This document shows, piece after piece, positions 1 through 9,168 of a stretch of DNA of 64,000 bases (the stretch's first letter is position 1; every line of letters starts with the position of its first letter). The DNA comes from UBA10649 sp963793105 (GTDB taxonomy: Bacteria > Actinomycetota > Actinomycetes > S36-B12). The position numbers and the translations under genes were made by a program. The stretch spans positions 1 through 64,000 of the forward strand of contig CAWBZB010000015.1 in assembly GCA_963793105.1 (NCBI GenBank), given 5' to 3'. The notes under the pieces were generated by a model. That model searched no databases and was not told the origin of the DNA. It saw only the letters and a program-made list of their open reading frames with translations.

Positions 1-2
1 AG

Positions 3-75
3 TGCGCCCGGAGGGACTCGAACCCCCAACCGACCGGGTAGAAACCGGTTGCTCTATCCATTGAGCTACGGGCGC
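3..75 (-). tRNA. tRNA-Arg (anticodon TCT)
   Basis: Read on the minus strand the sequence folds as a complete 73-nt cloverleaf. It has a 7-bp acceptor stem (GCGCCCG/CGGGCGC), anticodon stem ACCGG/CCGGT with loop TTTCTAC, and a T-loop with TTCGAGT. The anticodon TCT reads the rare AGA codon. CCA is not encoded. Confidence 0.95.
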
Positions 76-83
76 TGGCGGGC

Positions 84-1397
84 CTATTGTCGCGCGGTGA
101 CGTCGCTGGGCGACTGGGGGATCCGGTTGCGCGGGGTCGAGGCCGGGCTGCGGGGAATAGCCAGGGCGGCAATCGCCGCGAGCAGGGCGAGTGCTCCGGC
201 GAGGAACCACGCAGTGGCGTAGTCACCGGCCGCATCGCGGATCGCTCCGGTCGCCGCGGCTGCGACGGCAGCTCCGACCATGTGCGAGGCGAAGACCCAG
301 CCGAACACGATCGGACCCCTCTCGGAGCCGAAGATCCGGGTGCACAGCAAGGCGGTCGGCGGCACCGTCGCCACCCAGTCCAGGCCGAAGAAGACCATGA
401 TCACCAGAAGCGGCGGGTCGATGTCGGGACCGAGGAACACCGGCAGCGCGATGAGGGCGGTTCCGCGCAGTGCGTAGTAGACGGCGAGGAGCAGGCGGGG
501 GTCGAACCGATCGCTGAGCCAGCCCGAACCGAGGGTCCCGATGATGTCGAAGATGCCGACGACGGCGAGCAGGCCAGCGGCCGCAGTGGCGGCCATGCCG
601 TGGTCGTGCATGGCGGGCACGAAATGCGTGCTGATGATGCCGTTCGTCGTCCAGCCGCAGACGAAGAATGTCCCCGCGAGCAGCCAGAACGCGCGCGTCC
701 GGGCGGCATCGCGCAGGACGGTGACGGCGGCAGTCGCCGCGGCCCAGCCGCTGTGGGTGGTGTTCTGCTCCTGCTCGGCGTCCGTGATCTCGTCGGTCGA
801 CCCGTAGGGCCGAAGGCCAATGTCCGAGGGCCGATCGGCCACGATGAACCACACGAGGGGGATCAGCGCCACGCAGGCGATCGCGATCGCCGCGGACGCG
901 AACCGCCAGCCGTTGCTCTCGATCGACTGGGCGATGAGGGGCAGGAAGATGAGCTGACCGGTCGCCCAGGCCGCACCGAGCACACCGAGCACGAGTCCGC
1001 GGCGATGCACGAACCACCTGTTCGTCACGAGCGCGCCGAACACGAGCGCCGTCGACCCCGTGCCGAGACCGACCACGAGACCCCACAGCACCACCAGTTG
1101 CCAGGACGACGTCATCACGGTGGTGAGGCCGGTCCCCGCGGCGATCAGCCCTAGCGCGATGACGGCGATGCGACGGATCCCGAATCGCTCCATGAGCGCC
1201 GCCGCGAAGGGGGCCGTCACGCCGTAGACGACCAGATTGACGGAGACCGCGAGGGACGTCGCCGACCGCGTCCAGCCGAACTCGTCCTCGAAGGGGACGA
1301 TCATGACGCCGACGGAGGAGCGGAAGGCAGCCGACGCGAGGAGGACCAGGAAGGTGACGCCGGCCACCAACCAGGCCCGGTGGATGCGCGTCGACAC
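84..1397 (-). CDS. MFS transporter
   Basis: A 437-aa polytopic protein of major facilitator superfamily length. Roughly twelve hydrophobic segments are arranged as two halves separated by a polar loop near residues 195-225. The loop between segments 2 and 3 carries the MFS-type 'RFGIRRIA' signature (about residue 71). Overall look (early 'SVGVMIVPFEDEFGWTR') is that of the monocarboxylate or oxalate/formate-antiporter-like branch, so an organic acid is a plausible substrate, but no residue fixes it. The GTG start lies 6 nt after a TAGGCT hexamer, which supports a leaderless transcript. It stands alone between tRNA-Arg and a divergent hypothetical gene. Confidence 0.85.
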   Translation of the reverse strand: MSTRIHRAWLVAGVTFLVLLASAAFRSSVGVMIVPFEDEFGWTRSATSLAVSVNLVVYGVTAPFAAALMERFGIRRIAVIALGLIAAGTGLTTVMTSSWQLVVLWGLVVGLGTGSTALVFGALVTNRWFVHRRGLVLGVLGAAWATGQLIFLPLIAQSIESNGWRFASAAIAIACVALIPLVWFIVADRPSDIGLRPYGSTDEITDAEQEQNTTHSGWAAATAAVTVLRDAARTRAFWLLAGTFFVCGWTTNGIISTHFVPAMHDHGMAATAAAGLLAVVGIFDIIGTLGSGWLSDRFDPRLLLAVYYALRGTALIALPVFLGPDIDPPLLVIMVFFGLDWVATVPPTALLCTRIFGSERGPIVFGWVFASHMVGAAVAAAATGAIRDAAGDYATAWFLAGALALLAAIAALAIPRSPASTPRNRIPQSPSDVTARQ

Positions 1398-1403
1398 GTG
1401 TGC

Positions 1404-1409
1404 AGCCTA
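1404..1409 (-). promoter_or_regulatory. -10 element of leaderless MFS gene
   Basis: TAGGCT on the minus strand, followed by 6 nt and the GTG start at 1397. The same hexamer and spacing recur before several other genes in this window. Confidence 0.55.
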
Positions 1410-1495
1410 GGGCCGGACGGACGGGACCCTTGCTGGATCATGCGTTTCCATGGTGGGGTGAGCCATCTGGTGGGGTGAGTTGTCGGAGGTGGGAC

Positions 1496-1906
1496 ATGAG
1501 TGGCGGCGGTACTGCTGAGGATCCGTGGCAGCTGACGACGGCCCCGGGATCGTCGTCCTACACGATGTTCCGGGACGAGGAGTCCGATCCGCCCTGCCTG
1601 GTGTGCCAGGTGGGCACGACGACTCTGAGGTACGACCTGCGCGCGATCGACGACCTGCACGCCATGCTGCAGGCGGCGGGGGACTGGGTCCCGCTTGGTG
1701 CGGCAGACGAGAAGAAGGACGCGGCCCCGGGGACCATCGAGGCCTGGGGACGGTCGGAGGACAACCCCGTGGGTGGCTGGTACGGGCTGCGGAAGGGGTA
1801 CCGGGGGCGGTTCGGCATGTACCTGCCGCCGCTGCTGGAGGAACTCGGGATGATCGAGCTGGAGCACAACCCGCGCAACAACAGGGCCCGGGCACTCTCG
1901 CGCTGA
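1496..1906 (+). CDS. conserved hypothetical protein, 136 aa
   Basis: Soluble 136-aa protein without signal peptide or membrane segment. The ATG at 1496 is preferred over upstream in-frame codons because it follows a GGAGGT-like ribosome site. The C-terminal half (about residues 90-136) has the look of a small winged-helix-like module ending in 'EHNPRNNRARALSR'. It may belong to a DUF seen in actinobacteria (DUF6855 is my best recollection, not certain). It converges on the HNH gene with a 7-nt gap. Function unknown. Confidence 0.65.
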   Translation: MSGGGTAEDPWQLTTAPGSSSYTMFRDEESDPPCLVCQVGTTTLRYDLRAIDDLHAMLQAAGDWVPLGAADEKKDAAPGTIEAWGRSEDNPVGGWYGLRKGYRGRFGMYLPPLLEELGMIELEHNPRNNRARALSR

Positions 1907-1913
1907 CGGTTGA

Positions 1914-3245
1914 TCAGAAGGGCGGCGGCTGCGGTTCAGGCGGTGCCAGCACCGGAACCGGGTCCCGTCGATGCACGCGCCGAGCGGGAGACTGCCAGGT
2001 GCACGATCCATCATCCCGGCTCTCGAACAGCTGCCAGCCCCCGTGGGTCTTGAGCTGATGGTGCCGAGTGCACAGCGCTCCGAGGTTCGCCGGATCCGAC
2101 GCCCCTCCGTCTTCCCACGCCTCGGCGTGGTCGATCTGGCAACGGGTCGCGCGGCGGCGGCAGCCCGGGAACCGGCATGTGCCGTCTCGCATGGCGATGA
2201 ACTCCCGCAGCCGGTCGGGAAGCCGATAGCGACTGCGGCCGACTCCGGTCAGGACTCCGGTGACCGGATCCGCCAGCAGGCGGCGAACCAGGACCGTCAC
2301 GTCCGGGTCCGCCAGCAGGTCGCGAACCGCCTCGGTGGGGACGTCAGCGCCGGCGATGGTCGCTGAGCGCGGCTCATCGGAGAGGAGGTCGTCCCAGCCG
2401 GTCACGACGTCGAGATGGACGGTCACGGCTGGCGATCGAGTGGGTCCTGACGCCGAACCCGGGCCGCAACCTGCCAGGACGAGGTCGACGAGGGCCTCGG
2501 CTCTGCGTTCGCCAGCCCTCAGGGAGGGGTCGGCGTGGCATGCCGCGCGTGCCGCCACCGCATGCAGGACGGAGTGCGCCTGCTCCGTGGTCAGCCGGGC
2601 GATGAGCGTGCTCATCCCGTCGGGCTCGTCGAGCACCTGGACGTCCCTCGTGTCCATCTCCTCGCGACGTCGCCGTTGCGCGCCTTCTGCGTCGATGGCG
2701 ACGACTGCGCGCCGACCGGCGGATCGCACCTGGGCGATGGTGCCGCGCTCGGCTACCGGGAGGAGGCGCCGCTGGAGCTCGGTGCACGCCCGCGCGAACC
2801 CCTCGCGATCCTCGGCGGCCGTCCCGAGCCGCCCCGGAAGTCGGGCTGCCGCATCGACGATCGCGGCGGCGTGGCCCGGGCCGATGAGCCCTCGGCGCAG
2901 TGCGTCACGCGTCCGCAGCAGCGGGTCGGCGAGCAGGCGGGCGGAGTCGATTCGGCCGGCGGTTGTCGAGGGAGACCACCGAAGGGCCGCCGAGATCTCC
3001 TCGCGAACGGCATCGCTGATGCGGACGAGACGCTCCTCGTGCCGGTCCGGCCGTGGGTCGAGGACCATGAACTCGTCGATCCGGGGCTCGGGTGACGCGG
3101 CCGCGACGAGGAGTTCCGACTGGAGAGCGTGAAGCCGCGAGAGGAGGCGCTCGAGGCGCTGCAGTCCGGCGATGGCCGCATCGGGATCGAGCCCTCGCGT
3201 GCTCGCGCCTTCCAGTGCGATGAGTTCGGCGCGGGCCATGTCCAT
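1914..3245 (-). CDS. HNH endonuclease, 13E12/DUF222 family
   Basis: 443-aa protein with the usual two-part layout. The long helical DUF222 region fills about residues 1-330. A C-terminal HNH domain begins near residue 350 with 'CRFPGCRRRATRCQIDHA' and continues to 'CTRHHQLKTHGG', giving the zinc cysteines and the catalytic histidines. This family is very abundant in Actinobacteria as the 13E12 repeat proteins. Its cellular role is unclear; mobility or DNA-maintenance functions have been proposed. The predicted activity is metal-dependent DNA cleavage. No intein, intron or inverted repeat flanks it. Confidence 0.9.
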   Translation of the reverse strand: MDMARAELIALEGASTRGLDPDAAIAGLQRLERLLSRLHALQSELLVAAASPEPRIDEFMVLDPRPDRHEERLVRISDAVREEISAALRWSPSTTAGRIDSARLLADPLLRTRDALRRGLIGPGHAAAIVDAAARLPGRLGTAAEDREGFARACTELQRRLLPVAERGTIAQVRSAGRRAVVAIDAEGAQRRRREEMDTRDVQVLDEPDGMSTLIARLTTEQAHSVLHAVAARAACHADPSLRAGERRAEALVDLVLAGCGPGSASGPTRSPAVTVHLDVVTGWDDLLSDEPRSATIAGADVPTEAVRDLLADPDVTVLVRRLLADPVTGVLTGVGRSRYRLPDRLREFIAMRDGTCRFPGCRRRATRCQIDHAEAWEDGGASDPANLGALCTRHHQLKTHGGWQLFESRDDGSCTWQSPARRVHRRDPVPVLAPPEPQPPPF

Positions 3246-3454
3246 GACTGCACACTACGTTGGGGGTCTGACACCGAAGACGTTGTGGCGCAAAGAGATT
3301 GCGGCATCGGCATGGCCACCGATCGATGCCTGTGCACAGTCGTCCGCGCGACTGTCAGCGATCCACAATCGCCCGGTTGAGGGTGTGGCCGGGCCGCCTC
3401 ATTGGTCAGCCTGAGGAACAGCCGGGAACGCCCGGGGACAGTCAGGAGCAGCCC

Positions 3455-3961
3455 ATGAACGACATCACCTTCAGCGTCGTCGGCAACGTGGTCAACGAGG
3501 TCGAGTTGCGCTTCACGAAGTCGGGGGAGCCGGTGGCGTCCTTCCGCATCGCCTCGGGAACGCGTCGCTTCGATCGCACGAACCAGCGCTGGGTCGACGG
3601 GGACACGCACTACTTCTCGGTCTCGTGCTGGCGCGGCCTGGCGCACAACGTCGTCCAGAGCCTGGGCAAGGGCATGCCTGTCATCGTCTTCGGCCGCCTG
3701 CGCAGTCGTGAGGTCCAGCGCCCCTGCGGCGACCACGCTCACACGGTGCGCTACTTCGACATCGAGGCCACGTCGGTCGGTCCCGACCTCGCCCGCGGCA
3801 CCTCGACATTCGCGCGCGTGAAGCGCGAGGCCGTCGTCGAGAGCGAGCGCCGGTCGCTCGCGGACGCCATCGCCGAAGCCGGACTCGAGGACGGCCAGAT
3901 CGTGGACACCGCGACCGGCGAGATCCTCCAGGCCTCCGCGTCGTCGGCCTCGGTCGCCTGA
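3455..3961 (+). CDS. ssb: single-stranded DNA-binding protein (SsbB-like)
   Basis: 168-aa protein with an N-terminal OB fold: 'VVGNVVNEVELRF' opens the strand order and 'WVDGDTHYFSVSCWRGLA' gives the aromatic DNA-contact region. It lacks the acidic C-terminal tip of housekeeping SSB, ending in 'SASSASVA', so it is probably the second, SsbB-type paralogue used in recombination or under stress rather than the replication SSB. The ATG at 3455 is chosen because AGGAGC lies 7 nt upstream and it begins exactly at the domain edge. EttA follows 44 nt later with its own -10-like element. Confidence 0.88.
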   Translation: MNDITFSVVGNVVNEVELRFTKSGEPVASFRIASGTRRFDRTNQRWVDGDTHYFSVSCWRGLAHNVVQSLGKGMPVIVFGRLRSREVQRPCGDHAHTVRYFDIEATSVGPDLARGTSTFARVKREAVVESERRSLADAIAEAGLEDGQIVDTATGEILQASASSASVA

Positions 3962-3991
3962 GGGGCAGCAGGGGTCATCTTCGTGCCCGAC

Positions 3992-3997
3992 TAGGCT
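3992..3997 (+). promoter_or_regulatory. -10 element of ettA
   Basis: TAGGCT located 8 nt before the ATG of ettA, with no clear Shine-Dalgarno between them. Consistent with a leaderless mRNA. Confidence 0.5.
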
Positions 3998-4005
3998 CAG
4001 CGGCT

Positions 4006-5703
4006 ATGGCTGAGTTCATCTACACCCTCCGCAAGGCACGCAAGGCGCACGGTGACAAGGTCATCCTCGACGATGTGACCCTGTCCTTCCTCCCGGGCGC
4101 GAAGATCGGCGTCGTCGGCCCGAACGGTGCGGGCAAGTCGAGCCTGCTGAAGATCATGGCCGGCATCGATGACGTCTCCAACGGCGAGGCGATGCTGCAC
4201 GAGGGCTACTCCGTCGGGATCCTCATGCAGGAGCCCAACCTCGACGAGAGCAAGACGGTCATCGAGAACGTCGAGGAGGGCGTCGCCGAGACCAAGGCCA
4301 TGGTCGACCGCTTCAACGCGATCTCTGCGGAGCTCGCCGAGCCGGACGCCGACTACGACTCCCTGCTCGCCGAGATGGGCAAGCTGCAGGAGGACATCGA
4401 CCACCGCAATGCCTGGGACCTCGATGCCCAGCTCGAGCAGGCCATGGACGCGCTGCGCTGCCCGGCGGGCGATGCCGACGTCTCGGTGCTCTCCGGTGGC
4501 GAGAAGCGTCGTGTCGCACTGTGCAAGCTGCTGCTGCAGCAGCCGGACCTGCTGCTTCTCGACGAGCCCACCAACCATCTCGACGCCGAGAGCGTCCAGT
4601 GGCTCGAGCAGCACCTCGAGAAGTACCCCGGCACGGTGGTCGCCATCACCCACGACCGCTACTTCCTGGACAACGTCGCCCAGTGGATCCTCGAGATCGA
4701 CCGAGGCAAGTGCTACCCCTACGAGGGCAACTACTCGACCTACCTCGAGACGAAGGGGGCGCGCCTGAAGGTCGAGGGACAGAAGGACGCCAAGCTCAAG
4801 CGGCGACTCGACGACGAACTGCAGTGGGTGCGGTCGAACGCCAAGGCCCGCCAGACCAAGAGCCGCGCGCGCCTCGACCGCTACGAGGAGATGGCCGCCG
4901 AGGCCGAGAAGGCCCGCAAGTTCGACATGGAGGAGATCCAGATCCCCCCGGGCCCGCGGCTCGGGAGCGTCGTGGTCGAGGCGCATCACCTCACGAAGGG
5001 CTTCGGCGACCGGCTCCTCATCGACGACCTGTCCTTCTCGCTCCCGCGCAACGGCATCGTCGGCGTCATCGGCCCCAACGGAGTCGGCAAGACGACCCTG
5101 TTCAAGATGATCGTCGCGGCGGCGGAGGGCGGGTCGGACGACAAGGACGACCTGCCCACCTCAGGGGACATCAAGGTCGGCGAGACCGTGACCCTCTCCT
5201 ACGTCGACCAGAGCCGCTCGGGGCTCGACGCCACCAAGAACGTCTGGGAGGTCGTGTCGGACGGCCTCGACTGGATCAAGGTGGGCAACGTCGAGATGCC
5301 CTCACGCGCCTACGTCTCGGTGTTCGGGTTCAAGGGCCCGGACCAGCAGAAGCAGGCCAAGGTCCTGTCCGGTGGCGAGCGCAACCGCCTCAATCTCGCG
5401 CTGACGCTGAAGATGGGCGGCAACCTGCTGCTGCTCGACGAGCCGACGAACGACCTCGACGTCGAGACGCTCGGATCGTTGGAGAACGCGCTGCTGGAGT
5501 TCCCGGGGTGCGCCGTCATCACCTCGCACGACCGGTGGTTCCTCGACCGCATCGCGACGCACATCCTCGCGTACGAAGGCGACTCCCAGTGGTTCTGGTT
5601 CGAGGGCAACTTCGAGTCCTACGAGAAGAACAAGATCGAGCGCCTCGGCGCGGACGCCGCGCGGCCCCATCGCGCGACGTACCGCAAGCTCACGCGTCAC
5701 TAG
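4006..5703 (+). CDS. ettA: energy-dependent translational throttle protein EttA (ABC-F)
   Basis: 565 aa, the usual EttA length, with two ABC cassettes and no membrane domain. The first has Walker A 'GPNGAGKSS' (about residue 43), signature 'LSGGEKRRVALC' and Walker B 'LLLLDEPTNHLD'. The second has 'GPNGVGKTT', 'LSGGERNRLNLA' and 'LLLLDEPTNDLD'. Between them sits the charged ABC-F linker (about 240-310), rich in Lys and Arg. EttA binds the ribosomal E site and gates the first elongation step according to the ADP/ATP ratio. A hot-dog thioesterase follows 7 nt downstream and is likely co-transcribed. Confidence 0.95.
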   Translation: MAEFIYTLRKARKAHGDKVILDDVTLSFLPGAKIGVVGPNGAGKSSLLKIMAGIDDVSNGEAMLHEGYSVGILMQEPNLDESKTVIENVEEGVAETKAMVDRFNAISAELAEPDADYDSLLAEMGKLQEDIDHRNAWDLDAQLEQAMDALRCPAGDADVSVLSGGEKRRVALCKLLLQQPDLLLLDEPTNHLDAESVQWLEQHLEKYPGTVVAITHDRYFLDNVAQWILEIDRGKCYPYEGNYSTYLETKGARLKVEGQKDAKLKRRLDDELQWVRSNAKARQTKSRARLDRYEEMAAEAEKARKFDMEEIQIPPGPRLGSVVVEAHHLTKGFGDRLLIDDLSFSLPRNGIVGVIGPNGVGKTTLFKMIVAAAEGGSDDKDDLPTSGDIKVGETVTLSYVDQSRSGLDATKNVWEVVSDGLDWIKVGNVEMPSRAYVSVFGFKGPDQQKQAKVLSGGERNRLNLALTLKMGGNLLLLDEPTNDLDVETLGSLENALLEFPGCAVITSHDRWFLDRIATHILAYEGDSQWFWFEGNFESYEKNKIERLGADAARPHRATYRKLTRH

Positions 5704-5710
5704 GAGCCGC

Positions 5711-6124
5711 ATGTCAGGTCACCGCATCCTGCGGATCCCGGTCTACCGACGCTTCAGCGACCTCGATCCCCTCGGGCACGTCAACAACGTGGTGTTCCAC
5801 GACTACCTGCAGGAGGCCCGGATCGGCCTGCTGCGCGACCTGGGCTTCGTGCGCGGCGAGACGTTCGCGCAGGTCGTCGTGAAGCAGGAGATCACCCATC
5901 GCAAGCCGCTCCTGCTCGCGTCCGAGCCGATCAGCATCGAGGTCTGGATCGAGCGGCTCGGCAATTCGTCGTACACGCTGAGGTATCGGGTTCTCGACGA
6001 ACAGGGCGACCTGGCGGCCGAGGCATCCACGGTCATGGCGGTCGTCGACCCCGACTCCGGGCGACCCATCCGGATCCACGCCGAGTTGCGGGCCGTACTG
6101 CAGCCCCTGACAATTTCCACGTGA
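5711..6124 (+). CDS. acyl-CoA thioesterase, 4HBT hot-dog fold
   Basis: 137-aa single hot-dog domain. The 4HBT-type motif 'RFSDLDPLGHVNNVVFHDYL' near the N-terminus supplies the catalytic Asp region and the substrate helix. The family hydrolyses acyl-CoA thioesters; chain preference cannot be read here. The ATG has GGAG 5 nt upstream. It is placed 7 nt after ettA and overlaps the next gene by 4 nt (GTGA), so the three genes form one operon. Confidence 0.87.
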   Translation: MSGHRILRIPVYRRFSDLDPLGHVNNVVFHDYLQEARIGLLRDLGFVRGETFAQVVVKQEITHRKPLLLASEPISIEVWIERLGNSSYTLRYRVLDEQGDLAAEASTVMAVVDPDSGRPIRIHAELRAVLQPLTIST

Positions 6125-6777
6125 CGATCCGACTGGCTGAACCTGAGGCACGCGCACTCGAGGGGTTCTGCCGGCGGCAGCTGCGCTGGGACCCGAGCCT
6201 GCCCTCGCGGGTCGTCACGGCCTCGCGGGCGGTCGGCGTGTTCACGACCCCGCCGCTGGGCGTCCTCGTCTTCGTCGCCGTGCCCACCGCGGAGCCGATC
6301 ACGGACGCAGTCGATGCGATCGTGCCACTGGGGCAGCTGGCCGACGCGCTGCGCGAGTGCGGCCCGTCAGGGCTCGACGTCGACGCCCTTCCCCGCGCGC
6401 TGGTGCCCCTCGGGGCCAACCCCTCGCTGCATCACCTGCCGCCGACGGATGGCTGGCAGCTGCCGATCAACGCGGTGTCCGGCGACCTCGTGCCCATGGT
6501 CGACGAGGCCACCGCCGAGTTCGACGGGCGCAAGGCCGGACTGCCGCCTCGCGCCCAGGAGTCCGTGGCGGAGGAGATCTGGGACCGCCCCGGCTTCGGC
6601 GGCCTGCCGCTGCGCACCCTGCATGCGGCCCGGCAGCTCGGGATGATCGCCAACGACCGGGCGAAGGTGTCGGCGGCCACCGCCGGACCGTGGAAGCGAC
6701 TCAGCACCCCGCGCGGACAGGTCTTCGTCTACGCCTCCGGGCCGGCAGCGCGACTCGCGCTCCACGTCGTGCGCTGA
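6121..6777 (+). CDS. conserved hypothetical protein, 218 aa
   Basis: Soluble 218-aa protein starting at the GTG that overlaps the thioesterase stop by 4 nt. No cofactor motif or membrane segment is seen. The middle contains 'LGANPSLHHLPPTDGW' and 'GRKAGLPPRAQESVAEEIWD', then a C-terminal helical block with 'LHAARQLGMI'. I recall similar proteins next to ettA/thioesterase genes in other actinobacteria but do not know a function. Convergent with the M20 amidohydrolase. Confidence 0.65.
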   Translation: MTIRLAEPEARALEGFCRRQLRWDPSLPSRVVTASRAVGVFTTPPLGVLVFVAVPTAEPITDAVDAIVPLGQLADALRECGPSGLDVDALPRALVPLGANPSLHHLPPTDGWQLPINAVSGDLVPMVDEATAEFDGRKAGLPPRAQESVAEEIWDRPGFGGLPLRTLHAARQLGMIANDRAKVSAATAGPWKRLSTPRGQVFVYASGPAARLALHVVR

Positions 6778-6796
6778 CGGTTTCGGCCGGTCGGCG

Positions 6797-8011
6797 TCAG
6801 GTCGAATCGGCCACGGCCGCCAGCGCGCAGCCGGCCAGCACGGTCGCCCCGATACCGATCGCCCGCTCGTCGACGTCGAAGGTCGCTGAATGCAGGTCCT
6901 GGCGGGGGTCGCCGTTCGAGGGATCGTGCGTGCCGAGCCGGACGTAGGTGCCCGGGATCCGCTCGGTGTACCAGGCGAACGAGTCCCCGCCCATCGACTG
7001 CGGCGTCGCCACCGCCGCGTCGGGGCCGAACTCCCTCGTGACCACGCGCTCGACCAGCGCGGTGGTGCCAGCATCGTTGACCACTGGGGGCAGGCCGCGG
7101 ACGTACTCGAGTCGCCAGTCGGGAGCCGGGCCGATGTCGTCGGCGGCCATCAGGTGCGCGAGGGATTCCAGCATGACCTTCTCGCCGTGCGCCCAGGCGG
7201 TGCGGTCCGACGTCCGGAACGAGCCGCGCAGGACACCGGCGGCCGGGATCACGTTGGCCGCCACCCCCGCGTTGACGGAGCCGAAGACCATGGTCACCGG
7301 GGCCTCGGACCGCAGGGTGATCTCGTCCCACAGCCGGTCGGCGATCCGTGCGGTCCAGCGGACGAGGTCCACCGTCTCCCGCGGCCGGGCCGTGTGGCCC
7401 CCCGGGCCCTCGAGGGTGAGGTCGAACTGGTCTGCCGCGGACGTCAGCGGGCCGACCCGCAGGCCCAGGCTCCCGATGTCGAGCTTCGGGTCGCAGTGCA
7501 CCCCGAAGATCGCCCGGACATGCTCCAGCCACCCCTCCTCGATGATGTCGACGGCGCCGCCGGGCACCGCTTCCTCCGCGGGCTCGAACAGGAGGCGGAC
7601 CATGGCCGGACGCGGATGATTGCGACGGGTCTCCAGGAGCGTGAGGGCCGCGCCGACGACCGCGGCCGCGTGGACGTCGTGGCCGCACGCGTGCGCGAAC
7701 CCCGGGAACCGGGAGCGGTACGGCACGTCGGAGAGCTCGAACATGGCCAGTGCGTCGATGTCCGCCCTGAGCGCCACCACCGGCATCGTGAGCGGGTCAG
7801 GGGGCAGTTCCGGATCCAGGGACAGGTCGCACACCAGGCCGGTGCCGGACGCGAGGACCACCGGATCCAGGCCTTCGACGGTGAGCCGCTCGACCAGGAT
7901 CTCGGTGGTGAGGTGCTCCGCACGGGATGGCTCGGGCTGGGCGTGGAGCAGGCGCCGCAGCGCGACGAGCTCATGGTCGTGGGAGGCGACGATGGCGGCC
8001 AGGTCGCTCAC
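6797..8011 (-). CDS. M20 family amidohydrolase/metallopeptidase
   Basis: 404 aa from the GTG at 8011, which overlaps the upstream ligase gene by 4 nt. Di-metal M20 hallmarks are present: 'FAHACGHDVHAA' near residue 95 (metal His and Asp) and 'EPAEEAVPGGA' near residue 135 (general base and bridging Glu). A dimerisation lid domain follows (about 185-300), with 'GPGGHTARP' at its edge. Relatives hydrolyse N-acyl amino acids, hippurate-like amides or dipeptides. It is the last gene of the seven-gene leftward run. Its pairing with a gamma-glutamyl-type ligase suggests turnover of amide conjugates, but this is inference. Confidence 0.88.
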   Translation of the reverse strand: MSDLAAIVASHDHELVALRRLLHAQPEPSRAEHLTTEILVERLTVEGLDPVVLASGTGLVCDLSLDPELPPDPLTMPVVALRADIDALAMFELSDVPYRSRFPGFAHACGHDVHAAAVVGAALTLLETRRNHPRPAMVRLLFEPAEEAVPGGAVDIIEEGWLEHVRAIFGVHCDPKLDIGSLGLRVGPLTSAADQFDLTLEGPGGHTARPRETVDLVRWTARIADRLWDEITLRSEAPVTMVFGSVNAGVAANVIPAAGVLRGSFRTSDRTAWAHGEKVMLESLAHLMAADDIGPAPDWRLEYVRGLPPVVNDAGTTALVERVVTREFGPDAAVATPQSMGGDSFAWYTERIPGTYVRLGTHDPSNGDPRQDLHSATFDVDERAIGIGATVLAGCALAAVADST

Positions 8012-9156
8012 GGGCCGCTCGTCCCGGGCGCGTCGGCCGACAGCTCGGCGCGCAAGGAGGTCACGACGTCCTCGAGGGATCCGCGGTCCGCGAGCACGCG
8101 TCGCTGGCGGGTGGAGCTGGTGCCGGAGGCCAGGATGCCGTGGATGGACTCCAGCTCGTCCACGCAGCCGAGGCGTCGCGCGAACGGGGTGAGCTCCTCC
8201 ACCGCCTCGGCGATGAGGGTGGAGATGGACCGGGTCCTCCCGGAGTCGTCGATCACCATGTCCGCATCGAGTCCGTAGCGGGCGGCACGCCACTTGTTCT
8301 CGCGCAGCACCCAGTCCCGGTCCGTGGGCAGGCGGTAGCCGCGGTCGAGGAGTTCGTCGTACCGCTCGACGGCGCACTGGGCGAGGGCGGCCAAGGCGCA
8401 CGTCTCGGTCAGCGTGGGCATGGCGTCGCACATCCGCAGTTCGATGGTCCCGAAGTTCGGGTGCGGACGGATGTCCCACCAGACCTCGCGGATGGTCGTG
8501 ATCGTGCCGGCGTTGATGAGCGACGTCATGAAGCGCTCGAACTCCGCCCAGTTCTCCAGGTGCGGGGGCAGCCCCGTCGACGGCAGCGCCTCGAAGACCT
8601 TCGTGCGGGCACTGGCGAGCCCGGTGTCCATCCCGTGCCAGTAGGGGCTGGACGAGGACAGTGCGAGGAACAGCGGCAGCATCGTCGCGAGGGCGTTCGT
8701 GATGGCGATGGACTTCTCTGCCGACCGCACGCCCACGTGGTAGTGCACCCCGTGCGTGATGAGCCGCCGCGCCGGCCACTGGATCCGCTCCACGATCGCC
8801 TCGTAGCGCTCGCCCTCGGACTGGGCCTGCGACCGCCAGGAGGAGAACGGGTGCAGGCCCGCACTGATGAGGTCGATCCCGTGGAGCGCGGCGATGTCGC
8901 GGATCTCATCGATCCCCGTCTGCAGGTCGTGACGGGCGTCCGCGACGGTGCCGCAGATCCCGGTGATCACCTCGAGCGTGCACTGGTACAGCTCGGCCTT
9001 GATGCGCGGATGGTCGAGCCCCTCGTTGCGCGCCGCGAGCTCGGCCAGGATCATCGGCGCGACGCCGGCCAGTTCCCCCGACGCCACATCGACCAGGCCG
9101 AGCTCGATCTCCACACCGAGACTGCTGCGCTCGGACGGGTTGAACGGGACCTCCAC
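8008..9156 (-). CDS. glutamate-cysteine ligase-like carboxylate-amine ligase (YbdK/GCS2)
   Basis: 382 aa, the normal size of the GCS2/YbdK family. It opens with the typical 'SLGVEIELGLVD', followed by 'KAELYQCTLEVITG' (metal-binding Glu), 'HGVHYHVGV' and 'FGTIELRMCDAMPT'. These ATP-dependent enzymes join the gamma-carboxylate of glutamate, or a related acid, to an amine such as cysteine. Whether this one makes gamma-glutamylcysteine or another conjugate cannot be told. The GTG start is 6 nt downstream of TAGTCT, so it may have its own leaderless transcript inside the larger operon. Confidence 0.9.
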   Translation of the reverse strand: MEVPFNPSERSSLGVEIELGLVDVASGELAGVAPMILAELAARNEGLDHPRIKAELYQCTLEVITGICGTVADARHDLQTGIDEIRDIAALHGIDLISAGLHPFSSWRSQAQSEGERYEAIVERIQWPARRLITHGVHYHVGVRSAEKSIAITNALATMLPLFLALSSSSPYWHGMDTGLASARTKVFEALPSTGLPPHLENWAEFERFMTSLINAGTITTIREVWWDIRPHPNFGTIELRMCDAMPTLTETCALAALAQCAVERYDELLDRGYRLPTDRDWVLRENKWRAARYGLDADMVIDDSGRTRSISTLIAEAVEELTPFARRLGCVDELESIHGILASGTSSTRQRRVLADRGSLEDVVTSLRAELSADAPGTSGP

Positions 9157-9162
9157 GCGCTC

Positions 9163-9168
9163 AGACTA
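9163..9168 (-). promoter_or_regulatory. internal -10 element before the ligase gene
   Basis: TAGTCT, whose TAG is also the stop codon of the alpha-glucosidase, followed by 6 nt and the GTG start at 9156. Suggests an internal leaderless promoter. Confidence 0.45.

Noticed and set aside
1914..3245. The HNH 13E12 gene as part of a group II intron or homing element
   Set aside because: No reverse transcriptase, intron domain or interrupted host gene. The protein is a free-standing DUF222-HNH type common in actinobacteria.
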